This document shows positions 50,579 through 59,447 of a DNA stretch of 64,000 nt, piece by piece (the stretch's first letter is position 1; each line of letters opens with the position of its first letter). The stretch spans positions 1 through 64,000 of the forward strand of contig NZ_JABBXA010000027.1 of assembly GCF_014161445.1 (NCBI RefSeq), in the 5' to 3' direction. The notes below the pieces were generated by a model, which saw only the letters and a list, made by a program, of their open reading frames with translations, did no database searches and was not told the DNA's origin. This DNA comes from Microbispora sp. H13382. GTDB lineage: Bacteria > Actinomycetota > Actinomycetes > Streptosporangiales > Streptosporangiaceae. A program made the position numbers and the translations under genes.

Positions 50579-53437
50579 ATGCTGAGGCTGATGATCGGCC
50601 AGTTACGCCGCCAGCCGGTGCGCTCGATGACGATGCTGCTCGGCGTGTTACTGGCCACGAGCGGGTTCACCCTGCTCACCGGCTCGGTGGAGACCTCACG
50701 CCTGCGCGTGACCGGGACCGTGGACGACAACTACCGGAGCACGTACGACGTGCTGGTGCGGCCCAAGGGGAGCCGGGACGCGCAGGAGCTCACGCACGGG
50801 CAGGTGCGCCCGAACTTCCTGTCCGGCCAGTTCGGCGGCATCACGCTCGACCAGTGGCGGCGGATACTCACGCTGCCCGGCGTCGAGGTGGCCGCTCCGG
50901 TGGCGATGGTGGGGTACGTCGACGTGACGGCGACCGCCGAGATCGACCTCACGGAGCAGCTCGACCGAGGGGCACGACAGCAGTTGCTCAAGGTGGACAG
51001 GACCTGGACCAGCGACCGGGGACTGTCGACGATCGACGACCCGGGTGACAGGTACGTGTACGTGACCCGCAACCCCGTGCTGTGGCCGCGGTTCACGACG
51101 AGCAAGGCGAACTTCGTGGACTTCGCCGGCTACCGCTACGAGGGCCGGAAGGTGCGAGTGGACGACGCGGTATGTGACCGCCCGGGGATGTCGTCCGGCT
51201 ACCCTGCGGCCGAAGTCCTCCCGGACGGACGGATCCGGCCGATCTGTCCCACCGCGCGCAAGCGAGAGCCCGGACGCACCTACCTCACGGCGGCGGACCG
51301 GTCCCGCGTGGACGTCTACCAGATGCTGCCGGACGGCGGTTTCCGCACCCAGCTCGGCGACGCGGGCGGTGGGATCATCCCCAGGCAGGTACGGCTGCCG
51401 CGCCTGACGCTCCCCGTCAGCTGGCCCGTGCCGCTGTTGCTGGCGGCCGTCGATCCCGTGCAGGAGGCGGAACTGGTCGGGCTGGATCGCGCCGTGGTCA
51501 CCGGGCGTTACCTGCGCGCGAACGACGGCCCGACGCCGACCAAGTGGGCGCTGTTCGCCGATGTTCCCATGCTGCTCTCGTCGACCGCGCACATCGACGA
51601 GCAGCTGACCGCCGGAGTCTCCCGGCTGGACCGGCCGCCGGACATCGCGAGCCTGCGTGGCGATGAGCTGTGGAAGCGGCTACGGACGGTGCCGGCCCGG
51701 CGCACGTCGACCGTGCGCGTCGACGCGGAGAGCGTCTACCGGCAGGTCAGCGAGCGCCCGATCACCGACCCCGGCGACACGTGGCTCAACGTGGACCGCG
51801 TCATCCAGTCCGGCCGCCCGCGCTATGGGGGCGGAGAGGGGGCGCTGAAGCCGGATCCCGTCACCGTCGACCTCGACGAGGTGTGGCGGCAGGAGAACTC
51901 CCTCGTGGACACCTCGGCCCCGTTGTTCGCGCACGATCGGGCGCTCCGGCCGTTGACCAAACGCGAACTGGCCGGCCCCGGTGGCGTATCCATATACGCG
52001 TTCCCGCAGGTGGTGGGCAGATTCGACGCGGCCGGGCTGACCGAGTTCTCCGCGTTGTCCGCGGTGCCGCTGGAGACGTACCAGCCGGCGAGCGCGACCG
52101 GCGCGGACCAGGCCGCGCGGGCGGCGCTGGGGAGCCGCCCGCTGCTGCCCAACGGCAACCCCGGCGGTTACCTGGCCACCCCGCCCCAGCTCCTGACGAC
52201 GCTGACCGCGCTGCCCATGCTCATCCGCGGCGACGACCCGGCGCAGGAGGCGCCGGTCTCCGCGATCCGGGTGCGGGTCGCCGGGGTCACCGGGCTGGAC
52301 GATCTGTCCCAGGAGCGGATCCGCGCGGTCGCCGAGAAGATCGCCACCACGACCGGGCTCGAGGTGGACATCACCATCGGCTCCTCCCCGGCCCCGCGCC
52401 CGGTCGAGCTGCCCGCCGGCTCGTTCGGCCGCCCCGGGCTGCGGCTGCTGGAGAACTGGACGACCAAGGGCGTGGCGGTCGCGCTGACCAGGGCCGTCGA
52501 CCAGAAGAGCGCGCTGCTGTTCGGCCTCATCCTCGTGGTGTGCGTGCTGTTCCTGGGCAACGCGGTGGCCGCGTCGGTCCGGGTGCGGCGGCGCGAGCTG
52601 GCCGTCCTCGGCTGTCTGGGCTGGCCGGCCGGGCGGCTGGCCGCGCTGGTGCTGGGGGAGGTGGTGCTGGTCGGCCTGGTCGCCGGGATCCTGGGCGCCG
52701 CCGTGTCCCTGCCGCTGGCCGCCGCCACCGGCATCGAGGTGAGCCCGGGACACGCGCTGCTGGCCGTACCGGTCGCCTGCGGGATCGCGCTGCTCGGCGG
52801 GCTGGTGCCCGCGCTGCGCGCCGGGCGGGCGCACCCGATGGCGGCGATACGTCCCCCCGTGGTCACCCGCACCCGGGCACGCCGGGCCCGGACGGTGTAC
52901 GGCATGGCGGTGGGCAACCTGGTCCGGGTCCCGACCCGCAGCCTGGTCGGCGTGCTGGCGCTCGCGGCCGGAGTGGCGGCGGTGTCCACATTGCTGGTGA
53001 TCACCTGGCGGTTCCACGGCGAGGCCCAGGGCACGCTGCTGGGCGACGCCGTCTCGTTTCAGGTACGCGGGGTCGATCTGGCCGCCGCCGTCACCACGGT
53101 GGTGCTCGGCGTGTTCGCCATCGCGGACGCTCTCTACCTGAGCGTCCGGGAACGCAGCGGCGAGCTGGCCGCGCTGCGCGCGTGCGGGTGGTCCGACGGG
53201 GAGCTCGGCCGCCTGATCGTCACCGAGGGCGCGCTGCTCGGTCTGACCGGCGCGGTGCTCGGGGCCGGTCTCGGCCTCGGCGTGCTGGCCGCGTTCCTGG
53301 GCGGCCTCACCTGGGCGACCGTGAGCGCCACGCTCCCGGTCGCCGCGGCCGGAACCGCGTTCGCGGTGCTGGCCGCCGCCGTCCCCGCGCAGCTCATGCG
53401 CCGCCTGCCGCTCGCCGCCGTGCTGGCAGAGGACTGA
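50579..53437 (+). CDS. FtsX/MacB-type ABC transporter permease with large extracytoplasmic domain
   Basis: A 952-residue permease. One helix near the N-terminus (SMTMLLGVLLATSGFTLLTG) is followed by an extracytoplasmic domain of about 600 residues. Then come three helices with the FtsX loop RRRELAVLGCLGWPAGRLAA, a second half with VRERSGELAALRACGWSDGE and the final helices. This is the tandem layout of lipoprotein- or peptide-handling ABC systems, which act with a separate ATPase (54538 here). ATG 50579 has GGGGA three bases upstream, a short spacing; ATG 50591 is an alternative. Probable role: moving or releasing the peptide, or resisting it. Confidence 0.85.
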   Translation: MLRLMIGQLRRQPVRSMTMLLGVLLATSGFTLLTGSVETSRLRVTGTVDDNYRSTYDVLVRPKGSRDAQELTHGQVRPNFLSGQFGGITLDQWRRILTLPGVEVAAPVAMVGYVDVTATAEIDLTEQLDRGARQQLLKVDRTWTSDRGLSTIDDPGDRYVYVTRNPVLWPRFTTSKANFVDFAGYRYEGRKVRVDDAVCDRPGMSSGYPAAEVLPDGRIRPICPTARKREPGRTYLTAADRSRVDVYQMLPDGGFRTQLGDAGGGIIPRQVRLPRLTLPVSWPVPLLLAAVDPVQEAELVGLDRAVVTGRYLRANDGPTPTKWALFADVPMLLSSTAHIDEQLTAGVSRLDRPPDIASLRGDELWKRLRTVPARRTSTVRVDAESVYRQVSERPITDPGDTWLNVDRVIQSGRPRYGGGEGALKPDPVTVDLDEVWRQENSLVDTSAPLFAHDRALRPLTKRELAGPGGVSIYAFPQVVGRFDAAGLTEFSALSAVPLETYQPASATGADQAARAALGSRPLLPNGNPGGYLATPPQLLTTLTALPMLIRGDDPAQEAPVSAIRVRVAGVTGLDDLSQERIRAVAEKIATTTGLEVDITIGSSPAPRPVELPAGSFGRPGLRLLENWTTKGVAVALTRAVDQKSALLFGLILVVCVLFLGNAVAASVRVRRRELAVLGCLGWPAGRLAALVLGEVVLVGLVAGILGAAVSLPLAAATGIEVSPGHALLAVPVACGIALLGGLVPALRAGRAHPMAAIRPPVVTRTRARRARTVYGMAVGNLVRVPTRSLVGVLALAAGVAAVSTLLVITWRFHGEAQGTLLGDAVSFQVRGVDLAAAVTTVVLGVFAIADALYLSVRERSGELAALRACGWSDGELGRLIVTEGALLGLTGAVLGAGLGLGVLAAFLGGLTWATVSATLPVAAAGTAFAVLAAAVPAQLMRRLPLAAVLAED

Positions 53438-53445
53438 GGCCGTCG

Positions 53446-53955
53446 ATGAGGCACGTGGAACTCGGCTGCCAGATCCTGCTCGCCGTGGTCTTCGGCTGGT
53501 CGGCGGTGAGCAAGCTGGCCTCCCGTGAGGCGTTCCGGCGGTTCCGCCGGTCGATCGAGCCGCTGACCGGAGGCGGCACCTGGCCGGCCGCGGCCCTGTG
53601 CGCCGCCGAGGCGTTGGTCCCTGCGCTGGTCGCCGTGGCCCCGCCGGCGGGGTTCGCGCTGGCGGCCGGAGCGGTCGCCGTGCTCACGGCGGGTGTGGTC
53701 GTGGTGCTCCGCCGGGGCCTCGCCGTACGGTGCCGGTGCTTCGGCGGCGGCGAGGCGGACCTCGGCACGCGGCACGTGGTGCGCAATCTCGCCCTGCTCG
53801 GCGTGGCCGCGCTGGGCCTGGCCGCGGCGGTGCTGCCGGGCGGCGCCGGGATCGGCGGCCCCGGCGTCCTGCTGGCCACCGGGGTCGCGCTGCTCGCGGC
53901 GGCCCTGGTCATCCGCTTCGACGACGTCGCCGACCTGTTCGGCCCAGTGAACTGA
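53446..53955 (+). CDS. MauE/DoxX-like redox membrane protein
   Basis: A 169-residue protein with four helices. It opens ELGCQILLAVVFGWSAVSKL and carries the family hallmark CRCFGG after helix three (LAVRCRCFGGGEADLGTRH). In methylamine dehydrogenase clusters MauE works with MauD to form disulfides in a cysteine-rich small subunit. Here no dehydrogenase subunit is present, but a six-cysteine peptide is. ATG 53446 follows TGAGG at about seven bases, nine bases after the permease stop. Confidence 0.85.
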   Translation: MRHVELGCQILLAVVFGWSAVSKLASREAFRRFRRSIEPLTGGGTWPAAALCAAEALVPALVAVAPPAGFALAAGAVAVLTAGVVVVLRRGLAVRCRCFGGGEADLGTRHVVRNLALLGVAALGLAAAVLPGGAGIGGPGVLLATGVALLAAALVIRFDDVADLFGPVN

Positions 53956-53972
53956 ATGTGCGGAGGTGCGTT

Positions 53973-54527
53973 GTGGGATACGTGGTCGCGGCCCTCGTGC
54001 TCGTGGGACTCGTGGCGGTGCTCAACCTGGTGTTCACGTACGGCGTCGTCCGGCGCCTGGCCCGGCAGGACCGTGAACTCGCGACCCTGCGGGCCGTCCT
54101 GCCGTCGAATCCGGAGGAGGTCATGACCGGACCCGGGTCGGCGCCGGAGGACTTCGGCGAGGTCACGACGACCGGTGGTGAACACCTGGACAGGGACTCC
54201 CTGACCGGCGGCATGATGCTCGGGTTCTTCACGCCGACCTGTGCTCCGTGCCGCGCGCAGGCGTCGCCCTTCGCGGAACGCGCGCGGTCCCTGGGCCGCG
54301 ACCGGGCGCTGGTGGTCGTGGTCGGGTCGCGGGACGATGTGGGCGAGCTGGTCGCGCTGTTCGATCCGGTCGCGCGGGTGCTGGTCGAGCCGGATCAGGG
54401 CCCGGTCCAGCGGGCCTTCGGCGTACGGGGCTTCCCGGCGATGTGCGTGCTGGACGCGGACGGGCGCGTCGCGGCCGTGGCCACGGGAGTGGACCGGCTC
54501 CCGGAACCCGCCGCGAGGGCGGAGTGA
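53973..54527 (+). CDS. MauD/TlpA-like membrane-tethered thioredoxin
   Basis: A 184-residue protein with an N-terminal membrane helix (VVAALVLVGLVAVLNLVF) and an extracytoplasmic thioredoxin fold. The redox motif is FFTPTCAPCRAQ (CAPC) and the cis-proline loop GFPAMCVLDADG. GTG 53973 lies six bases after GGAGG and 17 bases after the MauE-like stop. The pair should pass electrons or disulfides across the membrane, which fits maturation of the cysteine-rich peptide after export. An unusual third cysteine lies next to the cis-Pro loop. Confidence 0.87.
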   Translation: MGYVVAALVLVGLVAVLNLVFTYGVVRRLARQDRELATLRAVLPSNPEEVMTGPGSAPEDFGEVTTTGGEHLDRDSLTGGMMLGFFTPTCAPCRAQASPFAERARSLGRDRALVVVVGSRDDVGELVALFDPVARVLVEPDQGPVQRAFGVRGFPAMCVLDADGRVAAVATGVDRLPEPAARAE

Positions 54528-54537
54528 GGACGGAGAG

Positions 54538-55251
54538 GTGAAGGTGGAGGCGCGTACGACCGGCACCCGGCGCGGTGTCGAGGTGACGATCAGGGGACTG
54601 ACCAAGCGTTTCGGTCAGGGAGACGGCCGGATCGTCGCCGCCGACGACGTGTCGCTGCACGTGCCGGCGGGGCAGCGGGTCGCCGTGGTGGGTGCTTCGG
54701 GCTCCGGCAAGTCCACCCTGCTCCACCTGATCGGCGGCATGGAACGGGTGGACGGCGGCACGATCACGGTCGGGGACCGGGAGGTGACCGCGCTCGGCCG
54801 CCGTGAGCTGTCGGTCTACCGTCGCAGCGTCGGCTTCGTCTTCCAGCGGTTCCACCTGCTGCCCGCGCTCACCGTCCTGGACAACGTCCTCGCCCCGGTG
54901 CTGCCCCGCCGGGTGGACTTCGACCGTACGGAACGGGCCCGGCAGCTGCTCGCCGCCGTGGGCCTGCTGGACCGGGCGCACGCCGTGCCGTCGCAGCTGT
55001 CCGGCGGGCAGCAGCAGCGGGTCGCGGTCGCGCGTGCGCTGATCGGCGACCCTCGGCTGATCCTGGCCGACGAGCCCACGGGGAACCTCGACTCGGCCAC
55101 CGGCCGGGAGGTGATGGAGCTGGTCGACCGCCTGGTCGCCGAGCAGGGGCTGACCCTGCTGGTCGCCACCCACGACGACGGGGTGGCCGCGTACTGCGAT
55201 CGGATCATCCGCATCCGGGACGGCCGGATCGTCGACGACACCGCGCGCTGA
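54538..55251 (+). CDS. ABC transporter ATP-binding protein (MacB/LolD type)
   Basis: A 237-residue ATPase that should pair with the FtsX-like permease. Walker A GASGSGKST, Q-loop FVFQRFHLLP, signature [15 protein letters not shown], Walker B LILADEPTGNLDS and the switch His in VATHDD are complete; the ADEPTGNLD string is typical of the MacB/LolD branch. GTG 54538 follows AGGA at seven bases and is ten bases after the thioredoxin stop. It closes the plus-strand operon that begins with the peptide gene. Confidence 0.93.
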   Translation: MKVEARTTGTRRGVEVTIRGLTKRFGQGDGRIVAADDVSLHVPAGQRVAVVGASGSGKSTLLHLIGGMERVDGGTITVGDREVTALGRRELSVYRRSVGFVFQRFHLLPALTVLDNVLAPVLPRRVDFDRTERARQLLAAVGLLDRAHAVPSQLSGGQQQRVAVARALIGDPRLILADEPTGNLDSATGREVMELVDRLVAEQGLTLLVATHDDGVAAYCDRIIRIRDGRIVDDTAR

Positions 55252-55263
55252 CCGTTCGGGGGC

Positions 55264-56073
55264 TCAAAGCCGAAGCGCGTCGCCTGTTCTGTTCTGGACG
55301 CCCGGGCGGAGCAGGCCGGGGTCGCGCCGGAGGATGGCGGCCTGGAGCCACTCGACGCGGTCGTCCGGATCGAGTCCCAGCGAGCGCCGGAGCACCTCAC
55401 GGGCGCCGGCGCACGCCTGGAGCGCGCCGGCGACGTCGCCGAGCCGGTACAGCGTGACCATGAGCTGCCGGTGCGGGCGCTCGCGCACCTGGTGCTCGGC
55501 GAGGTGCCCGCGCAGGTCGGCGGCGAGGGCGGACCCGCTGCACCGGTCGGTGGCGGTCAGGTCGAGCCGGACGTCGAACCAGTCCTCCAGCACTCCGATG
55601 CGGCGTTCGTCCAGCGCGGTCGCGGTGGCGGTGAGGATGGGCCCGCGGCGCAGCCCGGTCAGCGCGGGCCCGCGCCACATGTGGAGCGCGCGCTCGTACG
55701 CCGAGGAGGCGGCCGGCAGGTCGCCGTTCATCTGGTCGTTCCTGGCCCGGGCGCACAGGTCGGCGAAGACGTCGACGTCGATCTGTTCCCTGTCGACCTG
55801 CAGCCGGAGGCCGTCGGGGTCCGAGACGAGCTGCGGCCCGCCGTCGAAGACGACCCGGCGCAGTTCGGTCGCGTACGTCCGCAGGTTGGACATCGCCGAA
55901 GCGGGCTGGGCGCCGTCCCACAGTTCTTCCAGCAGCCGGTGCCACAGCACCAGCTTTCCGGAGTTCAGCAGCAGCATCACGAGCAGCGCCCGGGGCTTAT
56001 GGGCGGTCAGCGAAATCGGTTGTGCCCCATTGAGAATTTCGAGTGGACCCAATAACCGGAACTCAAACCCCAT
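55264..56073 (-). CDS. SARP-like (BTAD domain) transcriptional activator
   Basis: A 269-residue regulator with an OmpR-like winged helix (FRLLGPLEILNGAQPISLTA, KPRALLVMLLLNSGKLV, MSNLRTYATELRRV) and a bacterial transcriptional activation domain from about 100. There is no ATPase or TPR extension, so it is a small SARP of the ActII-4/RedD kind that switches on secondary metabolite operons. It converges with the ABC ATPase (12-base gap) and follows the exporter gene by 101 bases, supporting a role in this cluster. ATG 56073 has GGGG at six bases; the upstream gap is AT-rich. Confidence 0.87.
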   Translation of the reverse strand: MGFEFRLLGPLEILNGAQPISLTAHKPRALLVMLLLNSGKLVLWHRLLEELWDGAQPASAMSNLRTYATELRRVVFDGGPQLVSDPDGLRLQVDREQIDVDVFADLCARARNDQMNGDLPAASSAYERALHMWRGPALTGLRRGPILTATATALDERRIGVLEDWFDVRLDLTATDRCSGSALAADLRGHLAEHQVRERPHRQLMVTLYRLGDVAGALQACAGAREVLRRSLGLDPDDRVEWLQAAILRRDPGLLRPGVQNRTGDALRL

Positions 56074-56174
56074 GAAGACCCCGTAAGCCCCCGGAAACTT
56101 TCGGGCAATCGCAGAAAATATAAACTCCGACAGAATGTATTTCAAGTAAAGGACATATCCGGCATAGCTGATGG

Positions 56175-57971
56175 TCAGTCCCGATGCCCCGGCTCGGAGA
56201 ACTGGTAGCCCCGCGCCTGGAGGGTGAACAGCCGCGCGTAGACGCCGCCGGCGTCCACGAGCGCCTCGTGCGTCCCCTGCTCCACCACCTGTCCCCGGTC
56301 CAGGACGACGAGCAGGTCCGCGTCCCGCACCGCGCTGAGCCGGTGGGAGATCAGCACGCTGGTGCGTCCGGCCCGGTGCTCGCGCAGGCCGGTGTGGATC
56401 TCGTGTTCCGCCTCGGCGTCCAGCCCGGAGCTGGGTTCGTCCAGGATGAGCAGGTCGCGTTCGCCGCGCAGGTACGCCCGGGCGAGGGCCAGGCGCTGCC
56501 ACTGCCCGCCGGACAGGTGGACACCGTGCTCGCCGCCGTCCCCGTCGAGGAAGATGCGCGACAACAGGGTGTCGTAGGCGCGGGGGAGCTTCTCGGCGAA
56601 CGAGTCGGCGCCCGCCGCACGTGCCGCCGCGACGATCCGGTCTCGATCGCCCAGCACGGCGAGATCGCTCAATCCGATGTTGTCCGCCACGGTCAGGTCG
56701 TATTCCATGTAGTCCTGGAAGACCACGCCGACGCGGCGCCTCAGCTCGTCCGGCGCCATGTCGCGCAGGTCGACCCCGTCCCACAGGATCGCGCCGCGCT
56801 CCGGGTCGTACATCCGGCACAGCAGTTTCACCACTGTGCTCTTGCCCGCCCCGTTCCTGCCCACGAGGCCGAGGGCCCCGCCGTACGGGATGTCGAAGCT
56901 GATCCCGCGCAGCGCCCAGTCCTGTTCGGGGGAGTAACGGAACCACACGTCCCGGAACTCGATGCCCCGCCTCAGCGCGGGGACGGGCCGTGGCCTCGCC
57001 GCGACCGGGAGGTCGGGACGGTCGGACGTCACCGCGAGGTGGTGGGAGAACAGCCGGAGGTGCTGATGCGCCTGGGCCACCTCGGTCACCAGGCCCGTGA
57101 CCGAGCCCTGCACCCCCGCGACGGCGGCGACGAACATCGAGACGTCGCCGATCGTCCGGCCGCCGTCCAGGGTGCCCACCAGCGCCCACAGCAGCCCGGC
57201 CCCGGCCGCCAGCGCGCCCGCGAGACCGGTGCAGGTCTGCACGGCCAGCTCGCGCCGGTCGGTACGACGGCGTTCCGCGTCCGCGGCCCGGCGCTGGTCC
57301 ATCATGAGCCGGCGCAGGTGGCCGGCGATGCCGAACAGCCGGATCTCCTTGGCGGCCCGCACGTTGACGAGGAGCTCACGGAAGAAGATCTCCCGCCGCT
57401 CATGCGGGCCTATGTCCCACAGCATGGTCGCCCGCCGCCGGGACAGCCACAACTCGGCCAGGAGCATGGGGGCGGCGGAGCCGAGCACGAGGACGGCCAT
57501 CCACGGGCTGACCGCCGCGAGCGAGGCCACGAAACCCACCCCGACCAGGGCGCTCCTGGCGATCCCGAGGAGAGCGGCGACGAGCAGGGCGGGAGTGGCC
57601 CCGCCGTGCCGCTGGGCCAGCTGCAGCCGGTCGAGGAAGGCGGGATCCTCGAACCGGGCCAGACCGACGAAGCGTTCCGTGGCCAGGAACAGGCGGTCCT
57701 GGGCGATCCGGCTCACCCGCCGCCCGGTCTCCTCGCGCAGGTAGTGCGTGATCGCGGGAACCGCCGCGGCGCCCGCTCCGCACACCGCCAGGGCGGTCCC
57801 CAGCGTGACCACCAGGGCGATCGTGGCGTCGCCGTGCGCGATCAGGTCCAGCGTCACCTTGGTCAGCCAGGCGACGGCGAGTGGGACCGCGGCGGCGAGG
57901 ACGGTGAGCGCGGCGAACAGGACCAGGCGGGACCGGCCGGCCTGCCAGGCGAGACCGAGCGCGTCCCTCAT
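56175..57971 (-). CDS. ABC exporter, fused membrane and ATPase domains
   Basis: A 598-residue type I half-exporter. Six helices cover residues 1 to about 310 (FAALTVLAAAVPLAVAWLT and others). The nucleotide domain at about 345-585 has Walker A GRNGAGKST, VVFQDYMEYDLTVADNIG, signature LSGGQWQRLALARAY and Walker B LLILDEPSSGLD. There is no C39 peptidase domain, so it would export an already processed peptide or another small molecule. ATG 57971 follows GGAAGG; a longer frame to 58187 reads as low-quality Arg-rich sequence. Many actinobacterial peptide clusters use this transporter type. Confidence 0.92.
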   Translation of the reverse strand: MRDALGLAWQAGRSRLVLFAALTVLAAAVPLAVAWLTKVTLDLIAHGDATIALVVTLGTALAVCGAGAAAVPAITHYLREETGRRVSRIAQDRLFLATERFVGLARFEDPAFLDRLQLAQRHGGATPALLVAALLGIARSALVGVGFVASLAAVSPWMAVLVLGSAAPMLLAELWLSRRRATMLWDIGPHERREIFFRELLVNVRAAKEIRLFGIAGHLRRLMMDQRRAADAERRRTDRRELAVQTCTGLAGALAAGAGLLWALVGTLDGGRTIGDVSMFVAAVAGVQGSVTGLVTEVAQAHQHLRLFSHHLAVTSDRPDLPVAARPRPVPALRRGIEFRDVWFRYSPEQDWALRGISFDIPYGGALGLVGRNGAGKSTVVKLLCRMYDPERGAILWDGVDLRDMAPDELRRRVGVVFQDYMEYDLTVADNIGLSDLAVLGDRDRIVAAARAAGADSFAEKLPRAYDTLLSRIFLDGDGGEHGVHLSGGQWQRLALARAYLRGERDLLILDEPSSGLDAEAEHEIHTGLREHRAGRTSVLISHRLSAVRDADLLVVLDRGQVVEQGTHEALVDAGGVYARLFTLQARGYQFSEPGHRD

Positions 57972-58322
57972 CGCGCGCGGCCTTCCGCATCGCGGGTCGC
58001 GGCGGCGAACGCGGACGCCGGTGGCGCGGTGACGGGGAACGGCATGCCGCCAGCCCTTTTCGATCGGGGACCCGGGGTCGCGGGACCGGGAGGACCACGC
58101 CCGTGACGTGGGCATCCTGGCCTGCCGGTCTTCTCGCAGATTAGGGGCGCCGCGTATAGGAGTCGTACATTCCCGGCACAACGCCATCGCGGGTGGCCGC
58201 TGTTCGGCCGAGCCGCCCCTACGGCCACGGGCATCGAGCCGCCGACTGCCCCAGCGTCACAACGCTCTCGGTACCGAACGCCGGTTGCCTCTGGCTGAGC
58301 TGCCTTCCTAGGGTGGGTGGCC

Positions 58323-59375
58323 GTGATCGATGGAACGGTTGAACCTGGTTTCGAGCAGGTACGGGACGTTTTCGCGGATGTGCTGAAGCGGCAGGCCCCA
58401 GGAGCGGGGGCGGCGGTCGCCGCGCGGCTGGACGGCCGCTGGGTGGTCGACCTGTGGGGCGGGCCCGGCTGGTCCCGCGACAGCATCGTCATGCCGTACT
58501 CCGTGACCAAACCGTTCGCGGCGGTCTGCGTGTTGCTCCTCGTGGACCGGGGCGTGCTGGAGCTGGACGCTCCGATGCGGCGCTACTGGCCCGAGTTCAC
58601 CGCGCCGGCGACCGTACGGCATGTCCTGTCGCACCAGGCGGGCGTGGTGGCGCTGGACCGACCGGTGCCCACCGAGACCTTCTACGACTGGGACCGGATG
58701 TGCGCGCTTCTCGCCGCGCAGGAGCCGTCGTGGGAGCCGGGCACCGCGCACGGCGAGTCGGCGCTGTTCTACGGGCACCTGCTCGGCGAACTGGTCCGGC
58801 GCACGGACGGGCGGACGCTCGGCCGCTTCCTCGCCGAGGAGATCTGCGGCCCGCACGAGCTGGACTTCCACATCGGCCTCGGCCCCGCAGAACAGGCACG
58901 GGCGATCGAACTGACCGGCTTGACCGCGGCCTACCGGGCCGCCGCGCTGGACGGCAGGCCCGACCTCTACCGGCGGGCCATCGGCAACCCGCCCGGTGCC
59001 CAGGACCCGGCTGTGGTCAACTCCGCCGCCTGGCGGGCCGCCGAGATCCCCGCTGTCAACGGCCACGGCACCGCCCGTGCGGCCGCCGGGTTCTACGCCG
59101 CGTTGCCGCGGCTGCTGTCGGCCGGCCTGCTCGCCGAGGCCACCACCGCCCAATGCTCGGGGGTGGACGCGGTTCTCGGGACGCAGGCGACCTGGGGGCT
59201 GGGCTTCGGCATCGACGGCGACGAATACGGCATGGGCGGCCTGGGCGGCAACTACGCCGGGGCCGCCGGCTACACCTTCGCCTTCCTCACCGGCCATGCC
59301 GGCGATTTCGATCGCGCCACCGACCTGGAGAACGCTCTGCGCGCCGTTCTCGGGCTCGGCCCGATTTCCGACTGA
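58323..59375 (+). CDS. Beta-lactamase-fold serine hydrolase (class C/EstB-like)
   Basis: A 350-residue cytoplasmic protein of the beta-lactamase/esterase family. The nucleophile motif S-x-x-K is present as PYSVTKPFA, followed by a tyrosine in ESALFYGHLLGEL. The third box is GGLGGNYAG rather than KTG, as in esterase-type members. Therefore it may be an esterase or peptidase and need not attack antibiotics. GTG 58323 or GTG 58317 start the frame; AGGGTGGG spacing favours 58323. No signal peptide is visible, which argues against a classic lactamase. Confidence 0.85.
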   Translation: MIDGTVEPGFEQVRDVFADVLKRQAPGAGAAVAARLDGRWVVDLWGGPGWSRDSIVMPYSVTKPFAAVCVLLLVDRGVLELDAPMRRYWPEFTAPATVRHVLSHQAGVVALDRPVPTETFYDWDRMCALLAAQEPSWEPGTAHGESALFYGHLLGELVRRTDGRTLGRFLAEEICGPHELDFHIGLGPAEQARAIELTGLTAAYRAAALDGRPDLYRRAIGNPPGAQDPAVVNSAAWRAAEIPAVNGHGTARAAAGFYAALPRLLSAGLLAEATTAQCSGVDAVLGTQATWGLGFGIDGDEYGMGGLGGNYAGAAGYTFAFLTGHAGDFDRATDLENALRAVLGLGPISD

Positions 59376-59381
59376 ACCGGG

Positions 59382-59423
59382 ACCGGCGGCCCTGCGTCGC
59401 GATGGCTAGGCAGGGCCGCCGGT
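59382..59423. terminator. Long hairpin between convergent genes
   Basis: ACCGGCGGCCCTGC and its exact complement pair over 14 bases around a 14-base loop, seven bases after the hydrolase stop and 25 before the end of the convergent DUF1801 gene. It is likely a bidirectional terminator. Confidence 0.75.
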
Positions 59424-59447
59424 AGTCCGCTGAGGAGTGCCCGGTCC

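Noticed and set aside
53446-54527. MauE/MauD pair as part of a methylamine or aromatic amine dehydrogenase cluster
   Set aside because: No large or small dehydrogenase subunit, cytochrome or MauG-like gene is within the window; the only cysteine-rich partner is the 54-residue peptide.
53598-54527. Long upstream-extended frame into the thioredoxin gene
   Set aside because: The first 120 residues are Arg/Gly-rich shadow of the MauE-like gene; the true start is the GTG at 53973 with its own ribosome site.
56091-56105. GAAACTTTC core in the SARP upstream gap as a third member of the CBM2 palindrome set
   Set aside because: The flanks do not keep TGAAA-N-TTTCA (they read CCG and GGG), and a nine-base match in an AT-rich gap can easily occur by chance.
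58323-59375. Antibiotic resistance class C beta-lactamase
   Set aside because: There is no signal peptide and no KTG box; the fold is shared by many esterases and peptidases, so resistance is not claimed.
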